Program-made: the position numbers and the translations under genes | The notes under the pieces: generated by a model | Told to the model about the DNA's origin: nothing | Databases searched by the model: none | What the model saw: the letters and a program-made list of their open reading frames with translations, nothing else | Source of the DNA: Gammaproteobacteria bacterium HGW-Gammaproteobacteria-14 | Lineage (GTDB): Bacteria; Pseudomonadota; Gammaproteobacteria; Pseudomonadales; Alcanivoracaceae | NCBI GenBank assembly: GCA_002840115.1 | Contig: PGZG01000012.1 | Location: 1 to 18,627, forward strand | Direction of reading: 5' to 3' | Length of the DNA: 18,627 nt | Shown here: positions 1 through 7,095 of the stretch, piece after piece | How positions within the stretch are numbered: position 1 is the first letter of the stretch | Layout of the letters: the number at the start of each line of letters is the position of its first letter

Positions 1-165
1 GAGGATTTGCGAGTGACAGTATCCATCGGTGTTGCGGAATATCGTATGGGCGAATCCATTGATGACACCTTGGCCCGCGCAGATGGTTGCTTGTATCAGG
101 CCAAGGAGGCGGGGCGTAACCGCGTTCTCTGCGAAACCCACCTGAGCCGGGCGGCTAATGCCTGA
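1..165 (+). CDS. GGDEF-domain protein, C-terminal fragment (probable diguanylate cyclase)
   Basis: Frame 1 is open from the window edge to TGA at 163-165 and gives the last 54 residues of a protein whose start lies outside the window. The segment TVSIGVAEY followed by ADGCLYQAKEAGRNRV is the classic C-terminal part of a GGDEF domain: the beta strand with SIGVA, then the helix with the A-D-x-x-L-Y-x-A-K-x-x-G-R-N motif. Complete GGDEF domains make cyclic di-GMP from two GTP. The GG(D/E)EF active site itself is not in the window, so activity cannot be judged. About 16 residues follow the domain, so GGDEF is the terminal domain. The last 11 bases overlap the end of the convergent ABC ATPase gene, and no terminator lies between them. 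Confidence 0.85.
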   Translation, partial: EDLRVTVSIGVAEYRMGESIDDTLARADGCLYQAKEAGRNRVLCETHLSRAANA

Positions 166-1231
166 GCTCTCTTTCTGAAGATTCTTTTTCCGGGAACACC
201 ACCAGGTGTTTCGCGGCAATGCGAATGCGACACTCTCGTCCGGTTTCCAGATCCACATGGCTGCCAGTCAGGCAAGTTAGCTGTTCACCGTTTTCCAAGC
301 CGAGGCGATAAAGAATATTAGCGCCGGTAAAGGTGCGCTCCAGTACCCGAGTGGTCACCGGGCCATCGAGGTCAGGTACCACGTCTTCGGGCCGTAATAA
401 AACATCGACGCCGGAGCCGGGTGGTAGCGACAGGATTTTTTCCGAGGATAGTTCGCCGACCGTGGTACTGACTCGTTCAGCGGTAATGACTTTGCCATGT
501 AGGAAGGCACCTTGACCTGCGAATTCCGCCACGAAGCGGCTGCCCGGTGCATGATAAATCCGGTAGGGGGTGTCCCATTGCAGCAGCTTTCCAGCCCGTA
601 AAATAGCAATGTGGCTCGCCATGGCAAAGGCTTCTTCCTGATCATGGGTGACCATCACTGCGGTGACACCTTCCAGTTTGAGAATGCTGAGTAACTCGCG
701 ATTAAGCTGGCGACGTAAATCCAGATCCAGGCTGGCAAAGGGCTCATCGAGTAATATCAGCCGAGGCCGAGGCGCGACGGCTCGTGCTAAAGCGACCCGC
801 TGTTGCTGGCCGCCAGACAGTTCATGGGGGAAGCGTTCGCCAAGATCATCCAGTCGCACCATGGCCAGGCATTCCCGCACCCGTTGCTGGCGCTCGGCGC
901 GTGACTGTTGACGCAGTGCAAAGGCAACATTGTCCGCCACCGACAAATGCGGGAATAGGGCGTGTTCCTGAAAGACCATGCCAAGGCCCCGCTTTTCTGG
1001 TGCCAGAGTAAAGCCGGGTTTGGAGGCAACCTCTCCGTTGATCAGAATGCGCCCGCCGGAGAGTGATTCGAGGCCAGCGATGGCTCGCAAGGTGGTGGTT
1101 TTACCACAGCCGGAAGGGCCGAGCAGACAGGCAATCTGGCCGGGATTCAAGGCGAAGCTGATGTCGTGAACCACCTGCTCGCTATCGTAATGGCAAGCAA
1201 TTTGATCCAGTTGCAACAAGGGCTGAGTCAT
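155..1231 (-). CDS. ABC transporter ATP-binding protein, FbpC/PotA-like (CUT1/iron family)
   Basis: A 358-residue ATPase with all expected motifs: Walker A GPSGCGKTT (38-46), Q-loop Gln88, signature LSGGQQQR (138-145), Walker B LILLDEP (158-164) and H-loop His196. Residues from about 240 onward form the extra C-terminal TOBE-like regulatory region of ferric iron (FbpC), polyamine (PotA) and related importers. The family powers import through a cytoplasmic ATPase dimer on an inner-membrane permease. No permease or binding protein lies beside it, so the substrate is unknown; the iron type is the best guess from overall appearance. The start ATG at 1229-1231 has no good ribosome binding site. 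It lies 46 bases after argF with no terminator between, so it may be read through from argDF. Pseudomonas also has such an ATPase next to argF (from memory). Confidence 0.85.
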   Translation of the reverse strand: MTQPLLQLDQIACHYDSEQVVHDISFALNPGQIACLLGPSGCGKTTTLRAIAGLESLSGGRILINGEVASKPGFTLAPEKRGLGMVFQEHALFPHLSVADNVAFALRQQSRAERQQRVRECLAMVRLDDLGERFPHELSGGQQQRVALARAVAPRPRLILLDEPFASLDLDLRRQLNRELLSILKLEGVTAVMVTHDQEEAFAMASHIAILRAGKLLQWDTPYRIYHAPGSRFVAEFAGQGAFLHGKVITAERVSTTVGELSSEKILSLPPGSGVDVLLRPEDVVPDLDGPVTTRVLERTFTGANILYRLGLENGEQLTCLTGSHVDLETGRECRIRIAAKHLVVFPEKESSERELRH

Positions 1232-1277
1232 TGGAAAGGCGGTCCCGGAATTACAGGCGATGGCCGCACAGCATGCC

Positions 1278-2189
1278 TCAGCGCGGCCCGATCAGCAAAA
1301 ATTCCAGCAAGGCTTTTTGCGCATGCAGACGGTTTTCCGCCTCATCCCACACCACAGCCCGTGGATCATCGAGCATGTCATGGCTGATTTCTTCACCCCG
1401 GTGAGCTGGCAAGCAGTGCATAAACAGTGCTTCCGCTGCGGCGCAGTCCATCAGCGCCGGGCTAACCTGATAGTCCGCAAAGGCTTTTTCCCGGCTGGCC
1501 TGCTCTTCCTCCTGACCCATTGAGGCCCAGACATCCGTCACTAACAGTTGAGCGCCCTCGGCGGCCTTGCGAGGATCACGCTCAATAGTGACACGACCGC
1601 GCTCTCGCTCCACCAGATCGGCTCGGGGTTCGTAACCTTCCGGGCAACTCACTACCAGTTCGAAGTCGAATTGGCGTGCGGCGTTAATGTAGCTATTGCA
1701 CATATTGTTGCCATCGCCTACCCAGACCACCCGTTTGCCCTGAATACTGCCACGGTGTTCAACGTAGGTTTGAATGTCGGCCAACAACTGGCAGGGGTGA
1801 AAATCATCGGTCAGCGCGTTAATCACCGGCACTGCGGAATGGGCTGCGAAGGTTTCCACAGTACTGTGGGAAAAGGTGCGAATCATCACCGCATCGACCA
1901 TGCGTGACAGCACTCGTGCGGAGTCTTCAATGGGTTCACCGCGGCCCAGCTGGGTGTCTCTGGGTGATAAAAAAATACTGGCACCACCAAAGTGATTCAT
2001 CGCCACTTCAAAGGATACTCGTGTCCGAGTGGACGACTTTTCGAAAATCATGCCCAGAGTTTTCCCATGAAAAAAATCATGGGGTTCCTGACGCCGATGC
2101 ATTGCCTTGAGGGTAATGGCTCGATCAATTAACCCGTTGAGTTCTGCGGGAGAGAGGTCTAGCAGAGTTAAAAAGTGACGCACGCTCAT
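1278..2189 (-). CDS. argF: Ornithine carbamoyltransferase
   Basis: Catalyses ornithine plus carbamoyl phosphate to citrulline, the sixth step of arginine synthesis, in the cytoplasm. The 303 residues are the usual length. Carbamoyl-phosphate binding motif KSSTRTR is at 51-57, HPCQ at 131-134, and the ornithine-side motifs are DVWASMG at 219-225 and HCLPAHRG at 258-265 with the catalytic Cys. The start ATG (2187-2189) overlaps the TGA of argD by four bases (ATGA), and an AGGAGG ribosome site sits a few bases upstream inside argD, so the two genes are translationally coupled. The short form with these motifs matches anabolic ArgF. No arcA or arcC is nearby, which argues against a catabolic ArcB role. 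Confidence 0.96.
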   Translation of the reverse strand: MSVRHFLTLLDLSPAELNGLIDRAITLKAMHRRQEPHDFFHGKTLGMIFEKSSTRTRVSFEVAMNHFGGASIFLSPRDTQLGRGEPIEDSARVLSRMVDAVMIRTFSHSTVETFAAHSAVPVINALTDDFHPCQLLADIQTYVEHRGSIQGKRVVWVGDGNNMCNSYINAARQFDFELVVSCPEGYEPRADLVERERGRVTIERDPRKAAEGAQLLVTDVWASMGQEEEQASREKAFADYQVSPALMDCAAAEALFMHCLPAHRGEEISHDMLDDPRAVVWDEAENRLHAQKALLEFLLIGPR

Positions 2190-3394
2190 GCCGCCTCCTG
2201 TTCGTCGACAAAGCTGCGGACGGCATCGTTCAGGCGCTCTACCAGCAGATCAATTTCCTGTTTACTAATGGTTAGCGGTGGCACCAGGCGGACAACGCTG
2301 CCGGCGGTGACATTAATCAGTAGACCACGGTCACGGCATAGCGCTACCAGTGCCGGGCAGTCGCGATCAAACTGTACGCCAGTCATCAAACCCAGTCCGC
2401 GAATTTCGCTAATCATGGGGATGTCTGCAAACTGTTTGCGCAGGGCGTCACGCAGGTAATCGCCACTGGCCTGTACCTGTTCAATCACGCCTCCGGTCAG
2501 GGTATCAACCACTGCTTCGGCCGCCGCACAACCCAGCGGATTGCCGCCATAGGTGCTGCCATGGCTGCCCGGACCAAACAGGGCTGCGGCTTTGCCGCGG
2601 GTCAGACAGGCGCCAATAGGAAAACCATTACCAAGGCCTTTGGCGGTGGTGACCACATCGGGCAAACAGTTCATTTGCTGGAAAGCAAAATAGCTACCGG
2701 TACGGCCATTGCCGGTTTGGATTTCATCCAGCATTAGCAGCCAATCATGTTCGTCGCAGAGGGACCTGAGGCCGGCAAGGTAATCTGTCGCTGGCACATG
2801 AATGCCGCCTTCGCCCTGAATGGGTTCCACCAGTACGGCGGCAATTTGTCGATTACTGGCGGCGACTCGGCGAATCGCTTCCAGGTCGTTAAACGGCACC
2901 CGGATAAAACCCTGCACCAATGGTTCAAAGCCGGCCTGTGCCTTGCGGTTACCGGTGGCGGTGAGAGTGGCAAGGGTGCGGCCATGGAAAGCACTTTCCA
3001 TGACAATAATGTGAGGAACTTCAATATGCCGACGGTGGCCATGGAGGCGCGCCAGTTTAATAGCGGCTTCATTGGCTTCGGCGCCAGAGTTGGAGAAAAA
3101 GACTTTTTCCATGCCGCTGGCATAACAGAGTTTTTCCGCCAGAGCTTCCTGACGCTCAATCCGGTACAGATTTGAAGTATGCACCAGTGATGCTGCTTGC
3201 CGGGTAATGGCTTCGGTAACCGCCGGATGACAGTGCCCCAGATTACAGACGGCAATCCCCGCCACGCCATCCAGCCAGCGGTTGCCCGCCTCATCGATTA
3301 ACCAGCAGCCTTCACCACGACTGAACATCAGTGGCTGGCGGCTATAGGTGGGCATCAGGTACTGGTCTGTGGTCACGGTTTGGCTGTCGCTCAT
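2186..3394 (-). CDS. argD: Acetylornithine/N-succinyldiaminopimelate aminotransferase
   Basis: A class III PLP-dependent transaminase of 402 residues that transfers an amino group from glutamate to N-acetylglutamate semialdehyde in arginine synthesis; the family often also serves in lysine synthesis. PLP-contacting SGAEANE is at 103-109, Asp223-Glu224 lie in LDEIQTGNGRTG, and the Schiff-base lysine is Lys252 in TTAKGLGNGFP. The frame is open upstream to 3559. ATG at 3392-3394 is preferred because the protein then begins MSDSQTVTTDQYLMPTY, where family homology starts, and GGAG lies just upstream. The upstream extension is low-complexity and crosses a terminator-like hairpin. argF follows with a 4-bp overlap. 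Confidence 0.93.
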   Translation of the reverse strand: MSDSQTVTTDQYLMPTYSRQPLMFSRGEGCWLIDEAGNRWLDGVAGIAVCNLGHCHPAVTEAITRQAASLVHTSNLYRIERQEALAEKLCYASGMEKVFFSNSGAEANEAAIKLARLHGHRRHIEVPHIIVMESAFHGRTLATLTATGNRKAQAGFEPLVQGFIRVPFNDLEAIRRVAASNRQIAAVLVEPIQGEGGIHVPATDYLAGLRSLCDEHDWLLMLDEIQTGNGRTGSYFAFQQMNCLPDVVTTAKGLGNGFPIGACLTRGKAAALFGPGSHGSTYGGNPLGCAAAEAVVDTLTGGVIEQVQASGDYLRDALRKQFADIPMISEIRGLGLMTGVQFDRDCPALVALCRDRGLLINVTAGSVVRLVPPLTISKQEIDLLVERLNDAVRSFVDEQEAA

Positions 3395-3422
3395 CAATGG
3401 GCTCCGGGGCGGGTTTGCCCAG

Positions 3423-3450
3423 AAACGAAAAACGGCAGCTATAGCTGCCG
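3423..3450 (-). terminator. Terminator-like hairpin in the argD leader (possible attenuator)
   Basis: Bases 3433-3450 are the perfect palindrome CGGCAGCTATAGCTGCCG. Read on the minus strand it forms a 7-bp GC-rich stem with a TATA loop (CGGCAGC, TATA, GCTGCCG) followed directly by TTTTTCGTTT, the arrangement of an intrinsic terminator aimed at argD. The argD start codon is about 40 bases further on. No other minus-strand gene lies upstream to need a terminator, so it would act in the argDF leader. The T-run is short and interrupted, so strength is uncertain. The palindrome could instead be a protein operator. Confidence 0.45.
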
Positions 3451-3554
3451 ACGAGGACCGATGATAGCCCCGCCGTTTCTGAGCTGCAATGCCCTTTGCC
3501 GGGTTGTGTGTGCCGTTGGGTGAGTGGTTGAGGCTGGATCTTGATCTACATACA

Positions 3555-3574
3555 AACAAGAACGATTTGCATTT
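3555..3574 (+). promoter_or_regulatory. Putative Fur box upstream of TonB-dependent receptor
   Basis: AACAAGAACGATTTGCATTT resembles the Fur consensus in its AATGAGAATGATTCTCATT-like form, with about 14 of 20 positions matching by eye, including the inverted AGAA..GATT..CATT core. It overlaps the proposed -35 element of the receptor gene, the usual place for Fur repression. It lies in a divergent region and could also affect argD. This was matched by eye, not scored with a matrix. Confidence 0.5.
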
Positions 3575-3595
3575 AGATTAATGTTTGCATAGGAT
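3567..3595 (+). promoter_or_regulatory. Putative sigma-70 promoter of TonB-dependent receptor
   Basis: TTGCAT (3567-3572) and TAGGAT (3590-3595) are separated by 17 bases and lie in the only AT-rich part of the region. The -35 element lies inside the proposed Fur box. Transcription would start near 3602, giving a leader of about 100 bases before the GTG start. The match to consensus is partial. Confidence 0.4.
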
Positions 3596-3703
3596 GCGCA
3601 TCATTCAGGGGAACTTTACCGGACCTGAATATTTTCCCGCGGCATTGCCTCGGGTGGGCGCCTGCCACCGGTCTGGCGATTTCTACTTTTCTGGAGACAG
3701 TTT

Positions 3704-5803
3704 GTGAGCAGCCGATCATTACCTCCCTCTCGCCTGCGGGCGATCCCTCTTTCCGTTGCTATGGCCATTGGTGGCGGGTTTATGCTGTCCAGTGTTGTTT
3801 ATGCGGACAACAGGTTGCCGCAAATTCATGTCGTCGGTACGGAAGAGGCTGACATTGCCCGTCAGCCCGGCGCCGTTTCCATGGTGTCGCGGGAGGACAT
3901 GGATAAAGCCCAGCCGCGTTCTACAGAAGATGCTCTTAGTCGTGTTCCCGGCGTTTATATCAAGCGTGAAGAAGAGTCCGCCGTGGTGGCCAATATCGGT
4001 ATCCGTGGCCTCAGCTCTGCGGATTACAAAACCTTGATCCTGGAGGATGGTGTGCCGGTGGCGCCTGGTTTGTTTGTGGGCAATGGCCGTTATTACAACC
4101 CGCGTATTCAGCGCATCGACAACATTGAAGTGCTCAAGGGTGCCTCGTCTCTGCGTTATGGGCCGAGCACCATCGGTGGTGTTATCAATTACCGGACAAA
4201 ACAACCGCAAGACGGTGCTGCAGTTGAGCTCAGCGGCGGCTCTTTTGGGACGCTCAATAGTGTATTGGAATTAGGTGGCAGTGCTCCTTCCGGTGATGGC
4301 GTCTTTGGTGCTGTTATCAGCCGGTCGGAAAGCGATGGCTTTATGGATAAAGGCTATGAAGCCTCTGACGTCATGGTGAAAGCCGGTACGGCGATTGGTG
4401 ATGACCAATGGCTGGCGGTGAAATTTACCGACTATGATAACAAAGCCAATATCTCCTATCGTGGCCTGTTTCTGGATGACTACAACGCCGGTGCAACCTA
4501 CAACCCGGCCCCGGATGACTATTTCCTCACCGGTCGCACCTCATTCGATATCAATCATGCCTGGGATATCAATGCATCTATGACGCTCAATACGGTATTT
4601 TACTGGAGCGAAATGTACCGGGATTACTGGCGTTATGGTGTGGACCCCACGGAGACTGTCACCGAAGGGCGCTGGGTGTTTACCGATAACCTGAATGGCA
4701 ATAACCGGGCCTTTGAGCGTACCGGTGTGGAATCCCGTCTGAAAGTTTCCCACGATGCTTTCGGCTTGCCGGGCGAGGCGGAAATTGGCCTGCGTTATAT
4801 GACGGAAAAAATGAATGACCAGACCATTGCGGCGGTGCGAGAAACGCCACGGACCGGCACCATTAGTCGTGACCGTGTCGATACGGCCGATAGCGTTGCA
4901 CTGTTTGTGCAGAACCGTTTTGCAGTGACTGATCGTCTTGCGGTCACTCCGGGTGTGCGAGTGGAGCGTTATGAGCAAAAGCGCAAAGATCTGATGATCC
5001 CTGCTGCAAATGGTAGTCGTGCGGAGACCTCTAATACGGAAGTGCTGCCAGGCATCGGTGCTACTTTCCAGGTGAGTCCGTTGGCGCAGGTGTTTGGTAG
5101 TGTGTATCGCGCCTTCTCGCCAGCGCTGAATGGTGATGCGCTGGATGGGCTTCAGGATCAGGAGCTTGATGCTGAACGCTCTACCAATATTGAGTTGGGT
5201 GTGCGTGGTAAAGGCGAGCGTTTTGGTTATGAAGCCACTGTGTTCCGCATGGACTTTAATAATCAGATTATTCCGGCCAACAGCAATACCAACTTCCAGC
5301 GTACCAATGGGGGCAAAACCTTCCATCAGGGCATTGAGGCTGGGGTGGACTACATCGTAGGTGGTGGTTTCTCTGTGTTTGCCAATGCGACGTATATTCC
5401 GGATGCTGAGTTCGTCGGCGACCGTCTGGATGCTGATGGCGTTACCGTAACCACGCCAGATGGCAATCGGGTCACCTATACTCCAGAGTGGATCGGCAAT
5501 GCCGGTATTAGCTATGACGTCGGTAGTTTGCAAACCCTGCTGAGTGCCAACTATACCGGTGCCCAGTTCACGGATGTTCTTAATACACGGGATATTCAGG
5601 AAAGTACTTCGGGCTTTTTCACCGGCCGGGTTGACTCCTACACCACGGTGGATCTCAGCGCCCGTTATGCGGTTAATGGCCAGCTGGATGTGTTTGGTTC
5701 AGTCAAGAATCTCGCCGATGAGCGTTATATTGCCAGTTTGCGTGAAGGCATCTATGTGGGCACAGAGCGCTCGGTGGAATTAGGTCTGCGCTATCAGTTC
5801 TGA
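3704..5803 (+). CDS. TonB-dependent outer-membrane receptor, FecA-like
   Basis: A 699-residue outer-membrane transporter. Residues 1-34 look like a signal peptide (Arg residues, a hydrophobic stretch, cleavage after VYA). A TonB box-like QIHVVG (40-45) follows at once, so there is no N-terminal signalling (STN) domain. The plug covers about 50-170 (SREDMDKAQPRSTEDALSRVPGV, IGIRGL, IEVLKGASSLRYGPSTIGGVIN). The rest is a 22-strand barrel pattern ending in the aromatic-terminated LGLRYQF. It imports a ligand using TonB energy. The plug resembles FecA and related ferric-citrate or siderophore receptors, but the substrate is not known. GTG is the start, with GGAG 8 bases upstream. A Fur-like site upstream suggests iron repression. 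No fecIR, tonB or ABC importer lies beside it. A strong terminator follows at 5830. Confidence 0.9.
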   Translation: MSSRSLPPSRLRAIPLSVAMAIGGGFMLSSVVYADNRLPQIHVVGTEEADIARQPGAVSMVSREDMDKAQPRSTEDALSRVPGVYIKREEESAVVANIGIRGLSSADYKTLILEDGVPVAPGLFVGNGRYYNPRIQRIDNIEVLKGASSLRYGPSTIGGVINYRTKQPQDGAAVELSGGSFGTLNSVLELGGSAPSGDGVFGAVISRSESDGFMDKGYEASDVMVKAGTAIGDDQWLAVKFTDYDNKANISYRGLFLDDYNAGATYNPAPDDYFLTGRTSFDINHAWDINASMTLNTVFYWSEMYRDYWRYGVDPTETVTEGRWVFTDNLNGNNRAFERTGVESRLKVSHDAFGLPGEAEIGLRYMTEKMNDQTIAAVRETPRTGTISRDRVDTADSVALFVQNRFAVTDRLAVTPGVRVERYEQKRKDLMIPAANGSRAETSNTEVLPGIGATFQVSPLAQVFGSVYRAFSPALNGDALDGLQDQELDAERSTNIELGVRGKGERFGYEATVFRMDFNNQIIPANSNTNFQRTNGGKTFHQGIEAGVDYIVGGGFSVFANATYIPDAEFVGDRLDADGVTVTTPDGNRVTYTPEWIGNAGISYDVGSLQTLLSANYTGAQFTDVLNTRDIQESTSGFFTGRVDSYTTVDLSARYAVNGQLDVFGSVKNLADERYIASLREGIYVGTERSVELGLRYQF

Positions 5804-5829
5804 GGTGACAGTTTTGTGATAGGCACTTT

Positions 5830-5854
5830 GGGCCCGCTTGCGGGCCCTTTTTTT
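5830..5854 (+). terminator. Intrinsic terminator after TonB-dependent receptor
   Basis: GGGCCCGC (5830-5837), a TT loop, GCGGGCCC (5840-5847), then seven T. This is a very strong GC stem with a U-tract, 26 bases past the receptor stop codon. It separates the receptor from grxD. Confidence 0.93.
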
Positions 5855-5879
5855 GTCAGAAGCTGTTTGCCGGGAGTTT

Positions 5880-5888
5880 TGCTACAAT
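5880..5888 (+). promoter_or_regulatory. Extended -10 promoter of grxD
   Basis: TGCTACAAT is an extended -10 element (TG-N-TACAAT) 39 bases before the grxD start codon. No good -35 element sits 16-18 bases upstream, which is tolerated by extended -10 promoters. It lies just after the terminator at 5830-5854, so grxD probably has its own promoter. Confidence 0.5.
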
Positions 5889-5915
5889 CGCCGCCCTGCA
5901 CCCCTCGCATTTCCC

Positions 5916-5923
5916 AAGGAGGT
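5916..5923 (+). promoter_or_regulatory. Strong ribosome binding site that fixes the grxD start
   Basis: AAGGAGGT is a near-perfect Shine-Dalgarno sequence. It is 4 bases before GTG at 5928 and 13 before the in-frame ATG at 5937, so GTG is the likelier start. Confidence 0.7.
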
Positions 5924-5927
5924 CCCC

Positions 5928-6254
5928 GTGGACATCATGCAAGTTATCAAAGAGCAGATCGAATCCAACCCCGTCATTTTGTACATGAAGGGCACCCCTC
6001 AGTTTCCCCAGTGCGGCTTTTCCGCGCGGGCGGTGGAGGTGATGACCACCATTGGCAAGCCCTTCGCCTACGTCAATATTCTGGAGGCCCCGGAAATTCG
6101 TGCCAGCCTGCCTCAGTACGGCAACTGGCCGACTTTCCCACAGCTGTGGGTTAACGGTGAACTGGTGGGTGGCAGTGATATCCTGCTGGAGATGCAACGT
6201 ACCGGGCAGTTGGCGGAGCTGGTGAATGCGGCGGCGCCGAGCGAACCTGAGTAG
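5928..6254 (+). CDS. grxD: Monothiol glutaredoxin, Grx4/GrxD family
   Basis: A 108-residue monothiol glutaredoxin with the defining active site CGFS at 29-32. Flanking conserved elements are VILYMKGTP (16-24), WPTFPQLW (67-74) and the glutathione-contacting GGSD (81-84). The family binds a [2Fe-2S] cluster between two subunits with two glutathiones and passes Fe-S clusters to apo-proteins in the cytoplasm, with a BolA partner. The frame stays open to an ATG at 5838, but that lies inside the upstream terminator. GTG at 5928 with AAGGAGGT gives MDIMQVIKEQIESNPV, aligning with E. coli Grx4. A peroxiredoxin follows after 120 bases in the same direction. Confidence 0.95.
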   Translation: MDIMQVIKEQIESNPVILYMKGTPQFPQCGFSARAVEVMTTIGKPFAYVNILEAPEIRASLPQYGNWPTFPQLWVNGELVGGSDILLEMQRTGQLAELVNAAAPSEPE

Positions 6255-6374
6255 TAATAGGAAAAACCAATCGGATTCATCGTGATGCAGGGTGGCGTGG
6301 TGCGGGTTATCATCAGCCCCACTTTGCGTTTCAACCCGTATTTATCATTCACCACTAACCATAGAGAGGACGAC

Positions 6375-6977
6375 ATGGGCGTTTTGGTAGGCAAACCGGC
6401 TCCGGATTTCACTGTTCCTGCGGTACTGGGCGATGGCTCTATCGTGGATTCTTTTACCCTGTCAGAAGCCATTAAAGGCAAGTATGGCCTGGTATTCTTT
6501 TACCCGCTGGACTTCACCTTCGTATGTCCGTCGGAGCTGATTGCGCTGGATCACCGTATGGATGCGTTTAAAGAGCGCGGCGTGGAAGTGATTGGTGTCT
6601 CCATCGACAGCCACTTTACCCACAACGCATGGCGCAACACTTCCGTTAACGACGGCGGCATTGGTCCAGTGAAATACACGCTGGCGGCCGATATGACGCA
6701 CTCTATTTGCAAGGCCTATGACGTTGAGTCTGAAGGCGGCGTGGCTTTCCGTGGCGCTTTTGTTATCGACAAGAACGGCGTGGTTCGCAGCCAGATCGTT
6801 AACGACCTGCCGATCGGCCGCAACATGGAAGAGCTGATTCGTATCGTCGACGCTATCCAGTTCCATGAAGAGCATGGTGAAGTGTGCCCGGCGGGCTGGC
6901 AGAAGGGTGATAAGGGTATGGACGCTTCACCGAAGGGTGTTGCTGAGTATCTGGCGGGTAACTCCGACAAGCTGTAA
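6375..6977 (+). CDS. Typical 2-Cys peroxiredoxin (AhpC/TSA, Prx1 clade)
   Basis: A 200-residue thiol peroxidase that reduces hydrogen peroxide and organic peroxides in the cytoplasm. The peroxidatic Cys51 lies in DFTFVCPSE, preceded by YPLD. The resolving Cys171 lies in GEVCPAGW, and Arg127 (AFRGAF) is the conserved active-site arginine. GGIG (94-97) corresponds to the GGLG motif linked in eukaryotic enzymes with sensitivity to over-oxidation. ATG at 6375 is chosen because GAGAGGA precedes it and the protein begins MGVLVGKPAPDF, the family start; the open frame to 6282 adds unrelated residues. It resembles the Pseudomonas peroxidase near rnt and grxD rather than the AhpC-AhpF pair, and no ahpF is present. 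A long inverted-repeat terminator follows. Confidence 0.94.
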   Translation: MGVLVGKPAPDFTVPAVLGDGSIVDSFTLSEAIKGKYGLVFFYPLDFTFVCPSELIALDHRMDAFKERGVEVIGVSIDSHFTHNAWRNTSVNDGGIGPVKYTLAADMTHSICKAYDVESEGGVAFRGAFVIDKNGVVRSQIVNDLPIGRNMEELIRIVDAIQFHEEHGEVCPAGWQKGDKGMDASPKGVAEYLAGNSDKL

Positions 6978-6998
6978 TTTCTACGATGTAGAGATAAA

Positions 6999-7045
6999 AC
7001 AGCCACAAAAAAGGCGGGGATTTTCCCCGCCTTTTTTGTGGCTGT
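6999..7045. terminator. Bidirectional terminator between peroxiredoxin gene and rnt
   Basis: A perfect 22-bp inverted repeat (6999-7020 with 7024-7045) around a TTT loop. Within it, GGCGGGGA pairs with TCCCCGCC, flanked by A6 on the left and T6 on the right, then a further ACAGCCAC/GTGGCTGT arm. The A-tract and T-tract make it a terminator in both directions, serving the plus-strand peroxiredoxin gene and the minus-strand rnt gene, whose 3' ends face each other. Confidence 0.93.
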
Positions 7046-7095
7046 CAGTTAATGGGGCGAGTCAATCGGCCTGTCGGCTAATGCGCGCCTCAGGC

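Larger units (their letters stand above)
3395..3703. other. Divergent intergenic control region between argD and TonB receptor gene
   Basis: A 309-base stretch without a convincing gene. On the argD side it holds an 18-base perfect palindrome followed, on the minus strand, by a T-rich tract (3423-3450). On the receptor side it holds an AT-rich segment (about 3541-3600) with a Fur-box-like site and a plausible promoter, then a GC-rich leader of about 100 bases ending in GGAG and the GTG start. The in-frame extension of argD into this region (to 3559) looks non-coding. No promoter for argD could be assigned with confidence. Confidence 0.7.

Noticed and set aside
3395..3559. N-terminal extension of ArgD by 55 residues.
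   Set aside because: Homology starts at MSDSQTVTTDQYLMPTY, a ribosome site precedes that ATG, and the extension crosses a terminator-like hairpin.
4541..5533. A 330-codon open frame on the minus strand inside the TonB receptor gene.
   Set aside because: It lies wholly opposite a well-supported receptor and its translation has no recognisable domain pattern; antisense frames arise from codon bias.
6975..6995. TAATTTCTACGATGTAGAGAT strongly resembles a Cas12a crRNA direct repeat (AATTTCTAC ... GTAGAT).
   Set aside because: It is a single copy that begins with the stop codon of the peroxiredoxin gene, with no second repeat, spacers or cas genes in the window. A chance small hairpin is the simpler reading.
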